Below, piece by piece: positions 1-6,884 of a DNA stretch of 11,422 nucleotides. A program made the translations under genes and the position numbers. The notes under the pieces were generated by a model. The model did no database searches. It was not told where the DNA came from and was given only the letters and a program-made list of their open reading frames with translations. The first letter of the stretch is position 1, and each line of letters begins with the position of its first letter. The DNA is from DATGQT01 sp035304085 (GTDB lineage: Bacteria; Bacteroidota; Rhodothermia; Rhodothermales; Rubricoccaceae): positions 1-11,422 of the forward strand of contig DATGQT010000077.1 in assembly GCA_035304085.1 (NCBI GenBank), given 5' to 3'.

Positions 1-546
1 CTCGAGCTTCTGGAGGGCCTGGCGGCGGCGGAGCTTGTACTTCGTGACGCCGGCGGCCTCCTCGAAGAGGCGGCGGCGGTCGGCGGCGTTGTCCGAGAGG
101 ATGTCCTCGATCATCTTGAGCTCGATGACCGAGTAGGCGCCGGCGCCCATGCCGGTGTCCATGAAGAGGTCGAGGACGTCCTTGAGGCGGCAGACGGTGT
201 GGTTGAGGAGGTACTCGCTCTCGCCGGAGCGGTAGAGCCGCCGCGTGATGGTGACCTCGGAGTAGGCCGTGGGGAGGACGCCGCGCGTGTTCTCGACCGT
301 GAGCGAGACCTCGGCCATGCCGAGGGCGCGCCGCGAGGCCGTCCCGTTGAAGATGACGTTCTCCATCTTCTCCGAGCGCAGGAGGCGGGCGCGCTGCTCC
401 CCGAGCACCCAGCGGATCGCGTCCACGATGTTCGACTTCCCGCACCCGTTCGGCCCGACGATGGCCGTCACGCCGGGGTCGAAGAGGAGGGTGGTCTTGT
501 GGGCGAAGCTCTTGAAGCCGTGGAGCTCGAGCTTGCTGAGGTACAT
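1..546 (-). CDS. smc: Chromosome segregation ATPase SMC, N-terminal part (runs off the window)
   Basis: SMC is the core ATPase of the bacterial condensin complex with ScpA and ScpB; it loads onto DNA in the cytoplasm and compacts and segregates the chromosome. The 182 codons in the window give the N-terminal half of the head domain. It starts MYLSKLELHGFKSFAHKT, the standard SMC opening. The Walker A motif GPNGCGKSN is at residues 31-39, followed by IVDAIRWVLGEQ. Further on are the conserved NGTASRR, the YLLN segment (residues near 112), MGAGAYSVIELKMIEDIL and the FEEAAGVTKYK motif that leads into the coiled coil. The frame is still open at base 1, so the coiled coils, hinge and C-terminal head lie outside. 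The ATG at 546 is the natural start because homologues begin at this residue; no Shine-Dalgarno sequence precedes it. The 248-base gap behind the surface-protein gene suggests a separate transcript. The family assignment is secure. Confidence 0.97.
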   Translation of the reverse strand, partial: MYLSKLELHGFKSFAHKTTLLFDPGVTAIVGPNGCGKSNIVDAIRWVLGEQRARLLRSEKMENVIFNGTASRRALGMAEVSLTVENTRGVLPTAYSEVTITRRLYRSGESEYLLNHTVCRLKDVLDLFMDTGMGAGAYSVIELKMIEDILSDNAADRRRLFEEAAGVTKYKLRRRQALQKLE

Positions 547-592
547 GAGGGCGCAGCCGGCGTGGGCGCGGCAGGGAGGGCCGGGGGACGCG

Positions 593-600
593 CGAAGATA
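593..600 (-). promoter_or_regulatory. Possible -7 element of a Bacteroidota-type promoter for smc
   Basis: The minus strand reads TATCTTCG, 47 bases before the smc start codon. This is close to the TAnnTTTG -7 element of the Bacteroidota housekeeping sigma factor. I see no TTTG element about 19 bases further upstream, so the call rests on one half-site in very GC-rich DNA. It is a suggestion only. Confidence 0.3.
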
Positions 601-741
601 CGCGCCGGTCCCGTGCCCCGACGGGCCGGCCGCCGCCTCGAGCGAGCGCCGCGGGCGCGCTGCGCCCCACGCCCTCCGGCTCGTGCACGGCCCGCTCGGC
701 GGCGACGTCCGCCGCGAAGGCGCGCATCAGGTGCCGGGCGC

Positions 742-770
742 GGGCTCGAACGTGAAGCCGTGTCGAGCCC
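742..770 (-). terminator. Hairpin between the 795-2024 gene and smc, possible terminator
   Basis: GGGCTCGA (742-749) and TCGAGCCC (763-770) form a perfect 8-bp stem with a 13-base loop, 25 bases beyond the stop codon of the upstream surface-protein gene. There is no T-run on either strand, so if it ends transcription it is not a classical intrinsic terminator. Nothing else is evident in the 248-base gap (547-794) apart from the weak smc promoter half-site. Confidence 0.4.
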
Positions 771-794
771 TCCCCCGCGCCTGTGCTGGGGCGC

Positions 795-2024
795 CTACTC
801 GCCCCACTGGCCCGGCTCCCCCTCCGCCGGCTTCCACTCCTCGACGGGCCGGTGGGCGCGCGCGGCCGGATCGCTCCGCACGCCCGTCACCTGCCAGCTC
901 ACCTCCACGCCCGGCACGTCCGTCCGGATCACGAACCGGTTGTCCCGGACCTTCTCGGCGACGATGGCCTGCGCGAACGTGCCCACGACGGTGAGCTGGT
1001 AGCGGAAGTCGGCGTTGAGCGCCTCGAACCAGTCCGGCAGCACGACGGTGGCGTAGCCGTCGGCGTCGGTGGTGACGTTGCCGCTGTAGACGTTGAGCAC
1101 CTCGCTCGACTCGACGGCGAAATGGTTGAGGTAACGGTGCTCGGGGTCGAGGGGGTGGTCGATGCGGAAGTTCTTCGTCCCGGCGACGGAGAGGCTCCCG
1201 GTGATGAAGACGTCGCCGTCCGTCGTCACGGTGCCGTCGAAGTAGGCGGCGTGGTCGTCGGGGTCCTCGCTCACGCCGTAGACGCCGATGTCGTTGAAGG
1301 AGCCGTTGACGCCGAGCGCCCCGTAGGTCCCGGTGCTCGCCACGCCGTAGACGCCGAACTGCCCGCCCTCGCCGCGCACGCCGTAGCCGCGCCCCCCGAG
1401 GCTCACGCCGTAGACGCCGGCGGCCTCGACGAACGTGCCCAGTGCCGCCGCCCGGCCGTAGACGCCGGCGCCGTCGGGCGCGTTGCTCAGCCCGTACACC
1501 CCGTAGCCCGCTCCCGCGAACGCGGAGGCCTGGCCCACGACGCCGCGGGCCCCGCTCGCCTGCGCCTCGCCTCGGATGCCGTCGCCCGTGCCCGTGTTGT
1601 TGACGGCGAAGGCGGTCCCGCCCACCGCCGCGTCGTGGATCTGGGGGAAGACGAGGCCGAGGGCGTAGGGGGCGGCGGTGAGGGCCGTGCGCGGCGAGAG
1701 GATCGTCGTGCCGACGGCCACCTCCAGCCAGAGCGCCTGGTAGAACTCCTCGACGGGCAGCGGCGTCACGGCGCCGAGGGTGACGGAGAAGATGCCGTCG
1801 GAGATGGGGACGCCGGGCTGGACCTCGCTCCAGACGGGGGCGCCGCCGGAGGGGCCTTCGTAGAGCCCGAAGCGGAGGGTGCGCGTGCCGTCGACGGGCT
1901 CGCCGTTCTGCTCGACGTAGCCCTGGTACGAGAGCGTGGCCGGGGGACGGCCCTGGGCGAGGGCGGGCACGGCCGGTGCGAGGAGGGCGAGCGCGACGAG
2001 GAAACAGGGGCGGAGCGTGGGCAT
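795..2024 (-). CDS. Secreted modular repeat protein with degenerate GVYG repeats and FRIDHPLDP-type C-terminal module
   Basis: This 409-residue exported protein has no assignable biochemical function. Residues 1-23 form a signal peptide ending ALA|QG. An N-terminal beta-rich module follows (about 28-125), opening with LSYQGYVEQNGEPVDGTRTL; the same SYQG opening is in the two paralogues in this window. Residues about 145-252 carry irregular copies of a Gly/Tyr motif (GVYG, GVRG, GVVG) spaced 9 to 16 residues apart. From about 284 comes a module beginning NFRIDHPLDP and ending VSWQVTGVR, shared with the 6877-8994 protein at about 70% identity by eye. I recognise that module from uncharacterised secreted proteins of several phyla but know no function for it. 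The upstream ATG at 2084 would bury the signal peptide behind 20 extra residues and lies inside the putative promoter, so I chose 2024. The gene has its own promoter-like motif and stands alone. Confidence 0.85.
   Translation of the reverse strand: MPTLRPCFLVALALLAPAVPALAQGRPPATLSYQGYVEQNGEPVDGTRTLRFGLYEGPSGGAPVWSEVQPGVPISDGIFSVTLGAVTPLPVEEFYQALWLEVAVGTTILSPRTALTAAPYALGLVFPQIHDAAVGGTAFAVNNTGTGDGIRGEAQASGARGVVGQASAFAGAGYGVYGLSNAPDGAGVYGRAAALGTFVEAAGVYGVSLGGRGYGVRGEGGQFGVYGVASTGTYGALGVNGSFNDIGVYGVSEDPDDHAAYFDGTVTTDGDVFITGSLSVAGTKNFRIDHPLDPEHRYLNHFAVESSEVLNVYSGNVTTDADGYATVVLPDWFEALNADFRYQLTVVGTFAQAIVAEKVRDNRFVIRTDVPGVEVSWQVTGVRSDPAARAHRPVEEWKPAEGEPGQWGE
825..1175 (-). repeat. C-terminal module copy 1 (partner at 7075-7425)
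   Basis: This stretch encodes residues about 284-400 of the 795-2024 protein. It aligns without gaps over its core with residues about 524-640 of the 6877-8994 protein (offset 240 residues). Shared stretches include IDHPLDP, GNVTTDA, WFEALN, DFRYQLT, NRFVIRT and VSWQVTGVR. The rest of the two proteins is much less alike, which indicates a module exchanged or retained independently of the repeat region. Confidence 0.8.
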
Positions 2025-2083
2025 GGGAAGCGGTAGCTGGCGTCGAAGGGCCTGCGTGGAGGATACGTCGGGCACGCGATCCA

Positions 2084-2110
2084 ATCGTCATCTTCGCGCC
2101 GATCCCCTCA
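2084..2110 (-). promoter_or_regulatory. Shared promoter-like motif, copy 1 (TGAGGG-N17-CGAT)
   Basis: The minus strand carries TGAGGGGATCGGCGCG, and CGAT ends at base 27 of the motif (2084). It lies 86 bases before the ATG at 2024. Here the base before CGAT is A; in the other two copies (6825-6851 and 9064-9090) it is G. The element repeats with identical internal spacing. Two boxes separated by about 16 bases fit a sigma-factor site, possibly of ECF type; that reading is inference. Confidence 0.5.
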
Positions 2111-2166
2111 GCGGCGGCGGGGTGACGGCGGATTTTTCCCTGAGGCCGCCGTCTCCAGACACGAGT

Positions 2167-2199
2167 GAGGGGCCGCCCCCACCACGTGGGCGGCCCCTC
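2167..2199 (-). terminator. Strong GC hairpin, probable terminator of the T9SS cargo gene
   Basis: GAGGGGCCGCCC (2167-2178) and GGGCGGCCCCTC (2188-2199) form a perfect 12-bp stem around a 9-base loop, 36 bases beyond the stop of the 2235-3494 gene. No T-run follows directly. A weaker inverted repeat (GACGGCGG at 2124-2131, CCGCCGTC at 2146-2153) follows. Together they mark the end of the serine hydrolase/T9SS transcript, just before the promoter-like motif of the next gene. Confidence 0.6.
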
Positions 2200-2234
2200 G
2201 GCCTCCGAAGGGGGAGGCTGCTCTGAGCCGGCGG

Positions 2235-3494
2235 CTACCGGAGGAGCGTGATGCGGCGCGTGAGCACGTGGCCGCCCGTCTCCAGCCGCACGAGGTAGAC
2301 CCCGCTCGCCAGGCCCTCCCCGGCGAACGCCACCTCGTGCCACCCCTCCGCGCGGGCCTCGTCTACGAGGAGCGCTACGCGCCGGCCGTGCACGTCGTAC
2401 ACCGACACCCGCACGACCCCCGCCTCCGGCAGCCCGAACCGCACGGTCGTCCGCCCCTCCGACGGGTTCGGGAACGGCGCCGCCAGCGCCGCCGCCGACG
2501 GTACCTCCGCCACGTGCGCGGGAGCCCCAGGCGCCGTCGTGGCCGAGGCGGCCTCTGCCGTCGCCTCCGTAGCGTCCTCGGCGCGCTCCTCGCCCGCGGC
2601 TTCGGCCTCTCGTGCCGCCCTGGCCGCTTCCACCTCCGCCGTGACCCGGGCCTCGGCCGCGGCGTCGAAGGGCATCGCGAGGGCGAGGTCCCCCACGTCC
2701 GCCACCGGCGCCCCCGTCGCGTCGAGGAGGAGGAGCCAGCCCGCCGCCCGCACGGCGCCGCGCCCTCGCGCCACCACGCCGGCACGCGCGACGTTTGCCT
2801 CCTCGCGGGCACTCGCCGGTCGCGCCGCCGCTGCATCTGTGCGGGCCGCCGCCTCGCCGCCCGGCTCCCGCGACGCCGCGACCGGCGGCGCGAGCGCCGC
2901 GCCCGACTTCGTCCACGGGAAGCTCCCGGTCGCTACCGGGTTGCCGGGGAACGTGCCGACGTGGACGCGGTGGACGTAGCCGCCCGCCGGCGCGCTCCCC
3001 GGCACCCGCTGCCGGAGCGTCACCGGCCCGAACGTCTGGTTCGGCCCGAGCGTGAGCGACTGCGGGCCGAGGACGTGGTACGGGTTCCCGTTCGGGAGCA
3101 GCACGTCGATCCACGCCTGGAAGGTCTGCGACGTCCCGGTGTTGTTCGTGATGGTGACGCGGAAGCGGAACTCCCCGCCGCCTGCGGGGACGACGATGGG
3201 GGGATTCAGCGGGGTCGCCGTGACGCTGAGGGCGGGCCCTCCTCCGCCGTCGGCGAGGGTGGCGGGGTACCAGAACCCCTGCCCGAGCACGTAGGCGCCG
3301 CCCGTGACGCGCCCGGCGGCGGGCTGGCCGGCCGTAGCGCGGAGGCGGAAGCCCCCGCCCGAGGCGTCGGTGGCGCCGGCGGCGGCGACGCTGGCGCGGA
3401 GGGCGTACTGGGCGTGCGCGGGCGCCGCGGCGGCGAAGAGCAGGGCCGCGAGCACGCAGGCGGCGGCGAGGGGGCGGAGGTGGGAGGCGGTCAT
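2235..3494 (-). CDS. Secreted protein with C-terminal type IX secretion sorting domain
   Basis: This protein is predicted to cross the inner membrane by Sec and the outer membrane by the type IX secretion system, ending at the surface or outside the cell. Counting from the ATG at 3494 it has 419 residues. The signal peptide ends AHA|QY near residue 29. Residues about 30-77 form a small Gly-rich module with AGQPAAG and LGQGFWYP. About 87-200 is a beta-sandwich-like segment (FRFRVTITNNTGTSQTFQAW). About 205-335 is a low-complexity Ala/Glu/Arg stretch that may form a stalk or coiled coil. Residues 339-419 are the sorting domain: PFPNPSEGRTTVRF, SVYDVHGRRVALL, ASGVYLVRLETGG and the basic end RRITLLR. 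The alternative ATG at 3566 overlaps the upstream TGA as ATGA and would add 24 basic residues before the signal peptide. I prefer 3494 for the more normal signal peptide, but coupled initiation at 3566 is possible. The true cargo activity is unknown. Confidence 0.85.
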   Translation of the reverse strand: MTASHLRPLAAACVLAALLFAAAAPAHAQYALRASVAAAGATDASGGGFRLRATAGQPAAGRVTGGAYVLGQGFWYPATLADGGGGPALSVTATPLNPPIVVPAGGGEFRFRVTITNNTGTSQTFQAWIDVLLPNGNPYHVLGPQSLTLGPNQTFGPVTLRQRVPGSAPAGGYVHRVHVGTFPGNPVATGSFPWTKSGAALAPPVAASREPGGEAAARTDAAAARPASAREEANVARAGVVARGRGAVRAAGWLLLLDATGAPVADVGDLALAMPFDAAAEARVTAEVEAARAAREAEAAGEERAEDATEATAEAASATTAPGAPAHVAEVPSAAALAAPFPNPSEGRTTVRFGLPEAGVVRVSVYDVHGRRVALLVDEARAEGWHEVAFAGEGLASGVYLVRLETGGHVLTRRITLLR

Positions 3495-3562
3495 GGCGAG
3501 GCTGGGGCGGAGGAGGCGGGAGCGGACGCTGGCGACGGGTGGGTGCGGGAGTCGGCGCCGGA

Positions 3563-4954
3563 TCATTCGCCGATGACGGCGCTGCCGAGGGGGGCGTCGA
3601 GGAGGAGCCGCTCCGAGAGGACGCCGGTCCAGTCCGTCGAGCCCGCCCTCAGGCGGAGCTTGCTCCCGGCTTCCGTCGAGGCCAGCGCGCTGGTGAGGCT
3701 GGCGAAGGGGCGGTTGTAGCTGCCGAACCCCGCGATCACGATCCCGCCCGTGTTCACCCAGAACCCGTCCGAGGTCGTCGTCGGCCAGGTCGTCACGGCG
3801 TCGATGAGGGGGTCGAGCCGGTTGCTGTAGAAGCTCGTCGCGTAGTGGGGGTCGCCCCGCTTGTTGAACACGATGAACACGTTGACGCCGTCGGTGCGCT
3901 GGACCATGTAGGAGTTCGTCCCGGTGAGGATGCCGTTGTGGCCCGCGTCTCCGGTGAGCGGGTTGTCGCCCGTGATCCGCTCGCCGATGCGCTCGTCGTA
4001 GACGCCGGTGTGGTAGCGCTGAAGGAACTCGAGGATCGCGGGCGCGCTGGCGATGAAGCTACCGTAGCCGGTCAGGCCCGTCTGCGGCCACGTGCCGTAG
4101 GGCGACGGCACCTGCTCGTAGGGGACCGTGTTGTCGTAGATGTTGTCGCCGGTGGAGGTGCTGTAGTAGAGCGGCTCGCGGGGGTCCTGGTCGGGACGGA
4201 AGGTGCGGCCGATCTGGAGCTCGGTGGCGGGGACCCACATGTCGGGGGTGAGCACGCGCCGCCGGATGTAGGACATGATACCCTGCCCGGCCTCCTGTTC
4301 GACGAGGAGGCTGAGGGCGAGGTAGCCGATGTTCGAGTACACCGTGTTGTTGCCCGGCGTGAACTGGAGCGGCTCGCCGAGGATCCAGTCCATCATGTCC
4401 TCGGGCGGCGGCGGGCTCGGCACGCCCATGTCGTCCGACGCCTGGCGCCACCGGAAGGAGAGGTCGCCCGCGACGTCGCGGTTCCAGCCGCCCTGGTGCT
4501 GGAGGAGCTGCTGGATGGTGATCTCGTCGATCCGGCCGTCGCCGACGCCGCCGAAGGGGTTCACGTCGAGGACGCCGGTGCCGCCCGACAGCCCGAAGCC
4601 GAAGGCGAAGTCGTCCGTGTCCCACGAGGCGCCGTTGTCTATGAGGGCGTGGATGGCGGCGGCGGTGATCGGCTTGGTGCAGGAGGCGATGCGGAAGAGG
4701 GCGTTCTCGGGGAGGGGAGTCGTGCCGTTGTAGCTGTGCCCGAACCCGCGGAGGTAGACGACGCGGCCCTCGAACATCACGCCGAGCACGCCCGCCGTGA
4801 TGTCGTTGTCGTCCATGAAGTCCTGCATGGCGTCGTCGAAGGCCGTCAGCGCGGGGACGGGGCGCCCGCTCACGGGGAGTTGGGCGTGGGCGGCCGGCGT
4901 GAACGCGGTGAGCGCGGCGCCGAGGGCGAGGAGGAGGATGAACGGGGCCTTCAT
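3563..4954 (-). CDS. Secreted serine hydrolase, class C beta-lactamase/penicillin-binding fold, with C-terminal extension
   Basis: This belongs to the beta-lactamase-related serine hydrolases (class C beta-lactamase, D-Ala-D-Ala peptidase and esterase relatives), which acylate a Ser in an SxxK motif. The 463-residue product has a signal peptide (1-24, ending AHA|QL). SCTK is at 91-94, giving Ser91 and Lys94. A YSN motif at 206-208 serves as the Tyr-x-Asn element, and HNG at 339-341 matches the usual K/H-T/x-G position. All three catalytic elements are present, so it should be active, but the substrate cannot be told; peptide or ester hydrolysis is as likely as antibiotic resistance. After about residue 398 there is an extra segment (GGIVIAGFGSYNRPFASL up to APLGSAVIGE) that resembles the first turns of a right-handed beta-helix. 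The ATG at 4954 directly precedes the signal peptide. Its TGA overlaps an ATG of the downstream T9SS cargo frame. It follows the gene remnant by 13 bases. Confidence 0.9.
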   Translation of the reverse strand: MKAPFILLLALGAALTAFTPAAHAQLPVSGRPVPALTAFDDAMQDFMDDNDITAGVLGVMFEGRVVYLRGFGHSYNGTTPLPENALFRIASCTKPITAAAIHALIDNGASWDTDDFAFGFGLSGGTGVLDVNPFGGVGDGRIDEITIQQLLQHQGGWNRDVAGDLSFRWRQASDDMGVPSPPPPEDMMDWILGEPLQFTPGNNTVYSNIGYLALSLLVEQEAGQGIMSYIRRRVLTPDMWVPATELQIGRTFRPDQDPREPLYYSTSTGDNIYDNTVPYEQVPSPYGTWPQTGLTGYGSFIASAPAILEFLQRYHTGVYDERIGERITGDNPLTGDAGHNGILTGTNSYMVQRTDGVNVFIVFNKRGDPHYATSFYSNRLDPLIDAVTTWPTTTSDGFWVNTGGIVIAGFGSYNRPFASLTSALASTEAGSKLRLRAGSTDWTGVLSERLLLDAPLGSAVIGE

Positions 4955-4967
4955 GGGAGTCTGGGGG

Positions 4968-5110
4968 TCAGCGGACGACGACGGAGCCGACGGGCGCCTG
5001 CCACGTCATCGCCTTGGTGTAGACGTTCGTCGGTGCCGAAGAACCGGCTGGGCGAGGCCGAGCGCGGTCACGAGGAGGCCGAGCAGCAGGGGCGCGGGGG
5101 AGCGGCTCAC
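4968..5110 (-). pseudogene. Collapsed gene: signal peptide joined out of frame to a short C-terminal tail
   Basis: From a GTG at 5110 the minus strand encodes MSRSPAPLLLGLLVTALGLA followed by QPV, a convincing signal peptide, but that frame stops at 5006 after 34 residues. In another frame the same stretch encodes SAPTNVYTKAMTWQAPVGSV followed by VVR and a TGA at 4970-4968. Its end (APVGSVVVR) resembles the end of the neighbouring serine hydrolase (APLGSAVIGE). Removing two bases near 5040 would join the two frames. I read this as the two ends of a lost secreted protein left by an internal deletion and frameshift. It sits 22 bases after the preceding stop and 13 bases before the hydrolase ATG, so the original gene was probably the first member of the hydrolase transcript. 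A real 34-residue peptide is possible but less likely. Confidence 0.55.
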
Positions 5111-5132
5111 GGGGGCCACCGGTCGTGCGGGT

Positions 5133-6767
5133 TTACTGGAGGCCGACGAGGACGAGGACGAGGCCGCGGCCCTCTTCGAGCCCCGTCATCGCCTTCCCGA
5201 GGACGGCCCCCTGCGCCCGCGCCCGGTCCGACGCCCGCATGGCGTGGCCCGCCGTCGCGCTCGTCGTGAGGAGGTCGCCCGGGCGGACGGGCCCGTACGA
5301 CGCGTCGACGAGGACGTAGACCCGCCCGACGAGGGCGACGGGTACGTCGCCGTCGGCGATGCTGCCGTTCTGGCCCATCAGGAAGCCGGGGCGCACGCCG
5401 CCCGCGCCCGAGACGACGCCGGCCACGAGGGCATCGTAGGGCGTCGCGCTGACGCTGAGGCGGCCGGGCTGTGCCGGGTCAATGGAGAGGACCATGCCGG
5501 GTGCCGGAGCGAGGCCGGCCAGCGGCGCCACGTCGAAGTGCTCGGCGAGGTCGGAGCCGCCCGTGATCTCGAGCTCCTCGGTGATCACGCGGGCGTTCCC
5601 GTTGTGCTCGGCGTCGAGCTCAAGCACGGTGACGTTGTTGCGACGGAGCTTGATGGCGGGCGCGTTGCCGCCCTCATTCACGTCGAAGATGATGTTGGGG
5701 TCGGTGTCCGACGAGCCGTCGAAGAGCTCGAAGTCGTTGTCGCCGCGGACCTTATCGCCGAAGTAGGCGGCGATGCCGCTGGCGGTCGAGTTGTTGGCGT
5801 AGAGGCCGTAGCCGGAGGCGGAGGCCGTCGTGAAGTACCCGCCGTAGTTCACCCCGCTCGTGGCGGTAGCCTCACCGCGGGCGCCCGTGCCGGTGGAGGA
5901 GGTGCTGCGCCCCCAGACGCCGGTGTTGGCGCCGGTCGAACTGGTAGCCCAGGCGAAGACCCCGCGGCCGGTCGTCGAGGCCGTCTCGAAGTAGCCGCCG
6001 TAGTTCGTCCCGCTCGTGGCCGTCGCTCCGCCGTAGACACCGCGCCCGCCCGTGGAACTGGCCGAGCCGTAGACGCCGTACGTCGTCCCGCTCGACGCAC
6101 CGGCCGAGCCGTAGACGCCGGCGCCGCTGGTGGAGGCGCTCGTCGCGCGGACGCCGTAGGCCGAGCCGGAGGTCGCCGTCGCCTGCGCGAACACCGCCTG
6201 CGCGCTCGTGGACGCTGCCCGGAAGAAGCCGCCGTAGCTCACCCCCGTCGCCGACGTCGCGTAGCCCGCTACGCCGGCGCCCGTCGCCGAGCCGCTCTCG
6301 CCGCGCAGGCCACTCCCCGTCGCGTTCGTGAGGGCGAGGAGGGAGCCGGTCTGGCTCACCGACGCGGCGTAGGGGAGCGTGAGGGCGCGGGCGTAGGGGC
6401 CGGCGAGCAGCTTCGTTCGCGGGCCGAAGGTGGTCCCGTTCACGGCGGTCTCGAGCCAGTACCCCTTGTCGAACGCCGTCCCCGCCCACGTCCCCGTCGT
6501 CGGCGTGCCCGCCCCGAGCTCGGCGCTGAAGACGCCGCCGACGGTGTTGACGGTGTGGGTCTCGGCGTAGACGGCGCTCCCGCCTGAGGCGGCGGTGAAC
6601 AGCCGGAGGGCGACGGTGTAGGTGCCGTCGGGGACGGGGTCGCCGTCGGGCTCGGTGAGGGCGCCCTGGTACGAGATCGTCGAGGGGACGGCCTGCGCGT
6701 GGAGCGCGGGCACGGCAATGACGAGGGCGAGGGCACCGACTACGAGGGGGGTGCGGAAGCGGCTCAT
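5133..6767 (-). CDS. Secreted repeat protein with 26-residue units and tail-fibre-like C-terminal domain
   Basis: This 544-residue exported protein is probably surface-exposed or extracellular; its function is unknown. The signal peptide covers 1-25 (ALHA|QAVP). Residues about 27-150 are a beta-rich module with TISYQGALTEPDGDPVPDGT, nearly identical to the paralogue at 6877-8994. Residues 178-333 carry six units of exactly 26 residues, each starting YGG or YGV (Tyr178, 204, 230, 256, Thr282, Tyr308) and containing a second G-V-Y/F-G turn. After a short link (YFGDKVRGDNDFELFDG) comes the C-terminal domain (about 370-544) with GGSDLAEHFDV, PGMVLSID, VAGVVSGAGG, GRVYVLVDA, GDLLTTSATAGHAM and GKAMTGLEEGRGLVLVLV. 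That domain is common in uncharacterised secreted bacterial proteins and recalls the peptidase G2/phage tail-spike type of C-terminal domain (inference). The ATG at 6767 gives a clean signal peptide; the upstream ATG at 6836 lies in the promoter-like motif. Confidence 0.87.
   Translation of the reverse strand: MSRFRTPLVVGALALVIAVPALHAQAVPSTISYQGALTEPDGDPVPDGTYTVALRLFTAASGGSAVYAETHTVNTVGGVFSAELGAGTPTTGTWAGTAFDKGYWLETAVNGTTFGPRTKLLAGPYARALTLPYAASVSQTGSLLALTNATGSGLRGESGSATGAGVAGYATSATGVSYGGFFRAASTSAQAVFAQATATSGSAYGVRATSASTSGAGVYGSAGASSGTTYGVYGSASSTGGRGVYGGATATSGTNYGGYFETASTTGRGVFAWATSSTGANTGVWGRSTSSTGTGARGEATATSGVNYGGYFTTASASGYGLYANNSTASGIAAYFGDKVRGDNDFELFDGSSDTDPNIIFDVNEGGNAPAIKLRRNNVTVLELDAEHNGNARVITEELEITGGSDLAEHFDVAPLAGLAPAPGMVLSIDPAQPGRLSVSATPYDALVAGVVSGAGGVRPGFLMGQNGSIADGDVPVALVGRVYVLVDASYGPVRPGDLLTTSATAGHAMRASDRARAQGAVLGKAMTGLEEGRGLVLVLVGLQ
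5769..6236 (-). repeat. Six tandem 78-base (26-residue) coding repeats
   Basis: Residues 178-333 of the 5133-6767 product fall into six units of exactly 26 residues. A typical unit is YGGYFETASTTGRGVFAWAT plus six residues: an aromatic/Gly turn at the start and a G-V-x-G turn about 15 residues later. At the DNA level this appears as the recurring plus-strand string CCGTAGACGCC (GVYG codons) and close variants. The regular Gly turns and short hydrophobic strands suggest a stacked beta solenoid or an intertwined trimeric beta structure (inference). Confidence 0.8.
6228..6767 (-). repeat. N-terminal module copy 1 (partner at 8461-8994)
   Basis: This codes for residues 1-180 of the 5133-6767 protein and is a close DNA copy of 8461-8994, offset 2233 bases through most of its length. 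Two stretches are perfectly identical: 6357-6452 with 8590-8685 (96 bases) and 6586-6682 with 8819-8915 (97 bases). Synonymous sites are identical too in these stretches, which points to recent duplication or gene conversion. The signal peptides differ by two residues in length. Confidence 0.92.
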
Positions 6768-6824
6768 GGTAGTCTGCAGAGGGGTGGCGTGAAGGGGAGG
6801 GCCATGGCAGGCTTTGAGAGGGAG

Positions 6825-6851
6825 ATCGCCACGCACGTCCGTTTCCCCTCA
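6825..6851 (-). promoter_or_regulatory. Shared promoter-like motif, copy 2 (TGAGGG-N17-CGAT)
   Basis: The minus strand reads TGAGGGGAAACGGACG and the 27-base element ends GGCGAT, 84 bases before the ATG at 6767. Its 5' edge is 10 bases from the T-run of the upstream gene's terminator, so transcription of the 5133-6767 gene most likely restarts here. The GGGGAAAC box followed by CGAT is reminiscent of ECF sigma sites; this is an inference from three copies in one window. Confidence 0.55.
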
Positions 6852-6860
6852 GGCCGTTAG

Positions 6861-6884
6861 AAAAAAGCGCGAGGGGCTACTCGC
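6861..6884 (-). terminator. Intrinsic terminator spanning the stop codon of the 6877-8994 gene
   Basis: On the minus strand GCGAG (6884-6880), a 6-base loop containing the TAG stop, CTCGC (6873-6869), then GC and six T residues (6866-6861). The stem is short but GC-rich and the T-run is unusual in this DNA, so an intrinsic terminator is a reasonable reading. The last codons of the gene are part of the hairpin. Confidence 0.5.

Noticed and set aside
2166..2172. Plus-strand TGAGGGG as a fourth copy of the promoter-like motif
   Set aside because: It is an arm of the 12-bp hairpin, lacks the CGAT box at the right distance and faces no gene.
727..3114. Large minus-strand frame of 795 codons overlapping two surface-protein genes
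   Set aside because: It is an Arg/Pro/Gly-rich out-of-frame translation of 795-2024 and 2235-3494; both overlapped genes have signal peptides and known modules in the other frame.
4059..4625. A 188-residue frame within the serine hydrolase gene
   Set aside because: Arg/Pro/His-rich alternative frame inside a gene whose catalytic motifs are intact in the main frame.
3539..5269. Long plus-strand reading frames opposite the surface-protein and hydrolase genes (also 783-2036, 4797-6587, 7762-9771 and 9299-10405)
   Set aside because: They are opposite genes with clear domains, encode Arg/Gly/Ala/Val-rich sequence with no recognisable motif, and arise because stop codons are rare in GC-rich antisense frames.
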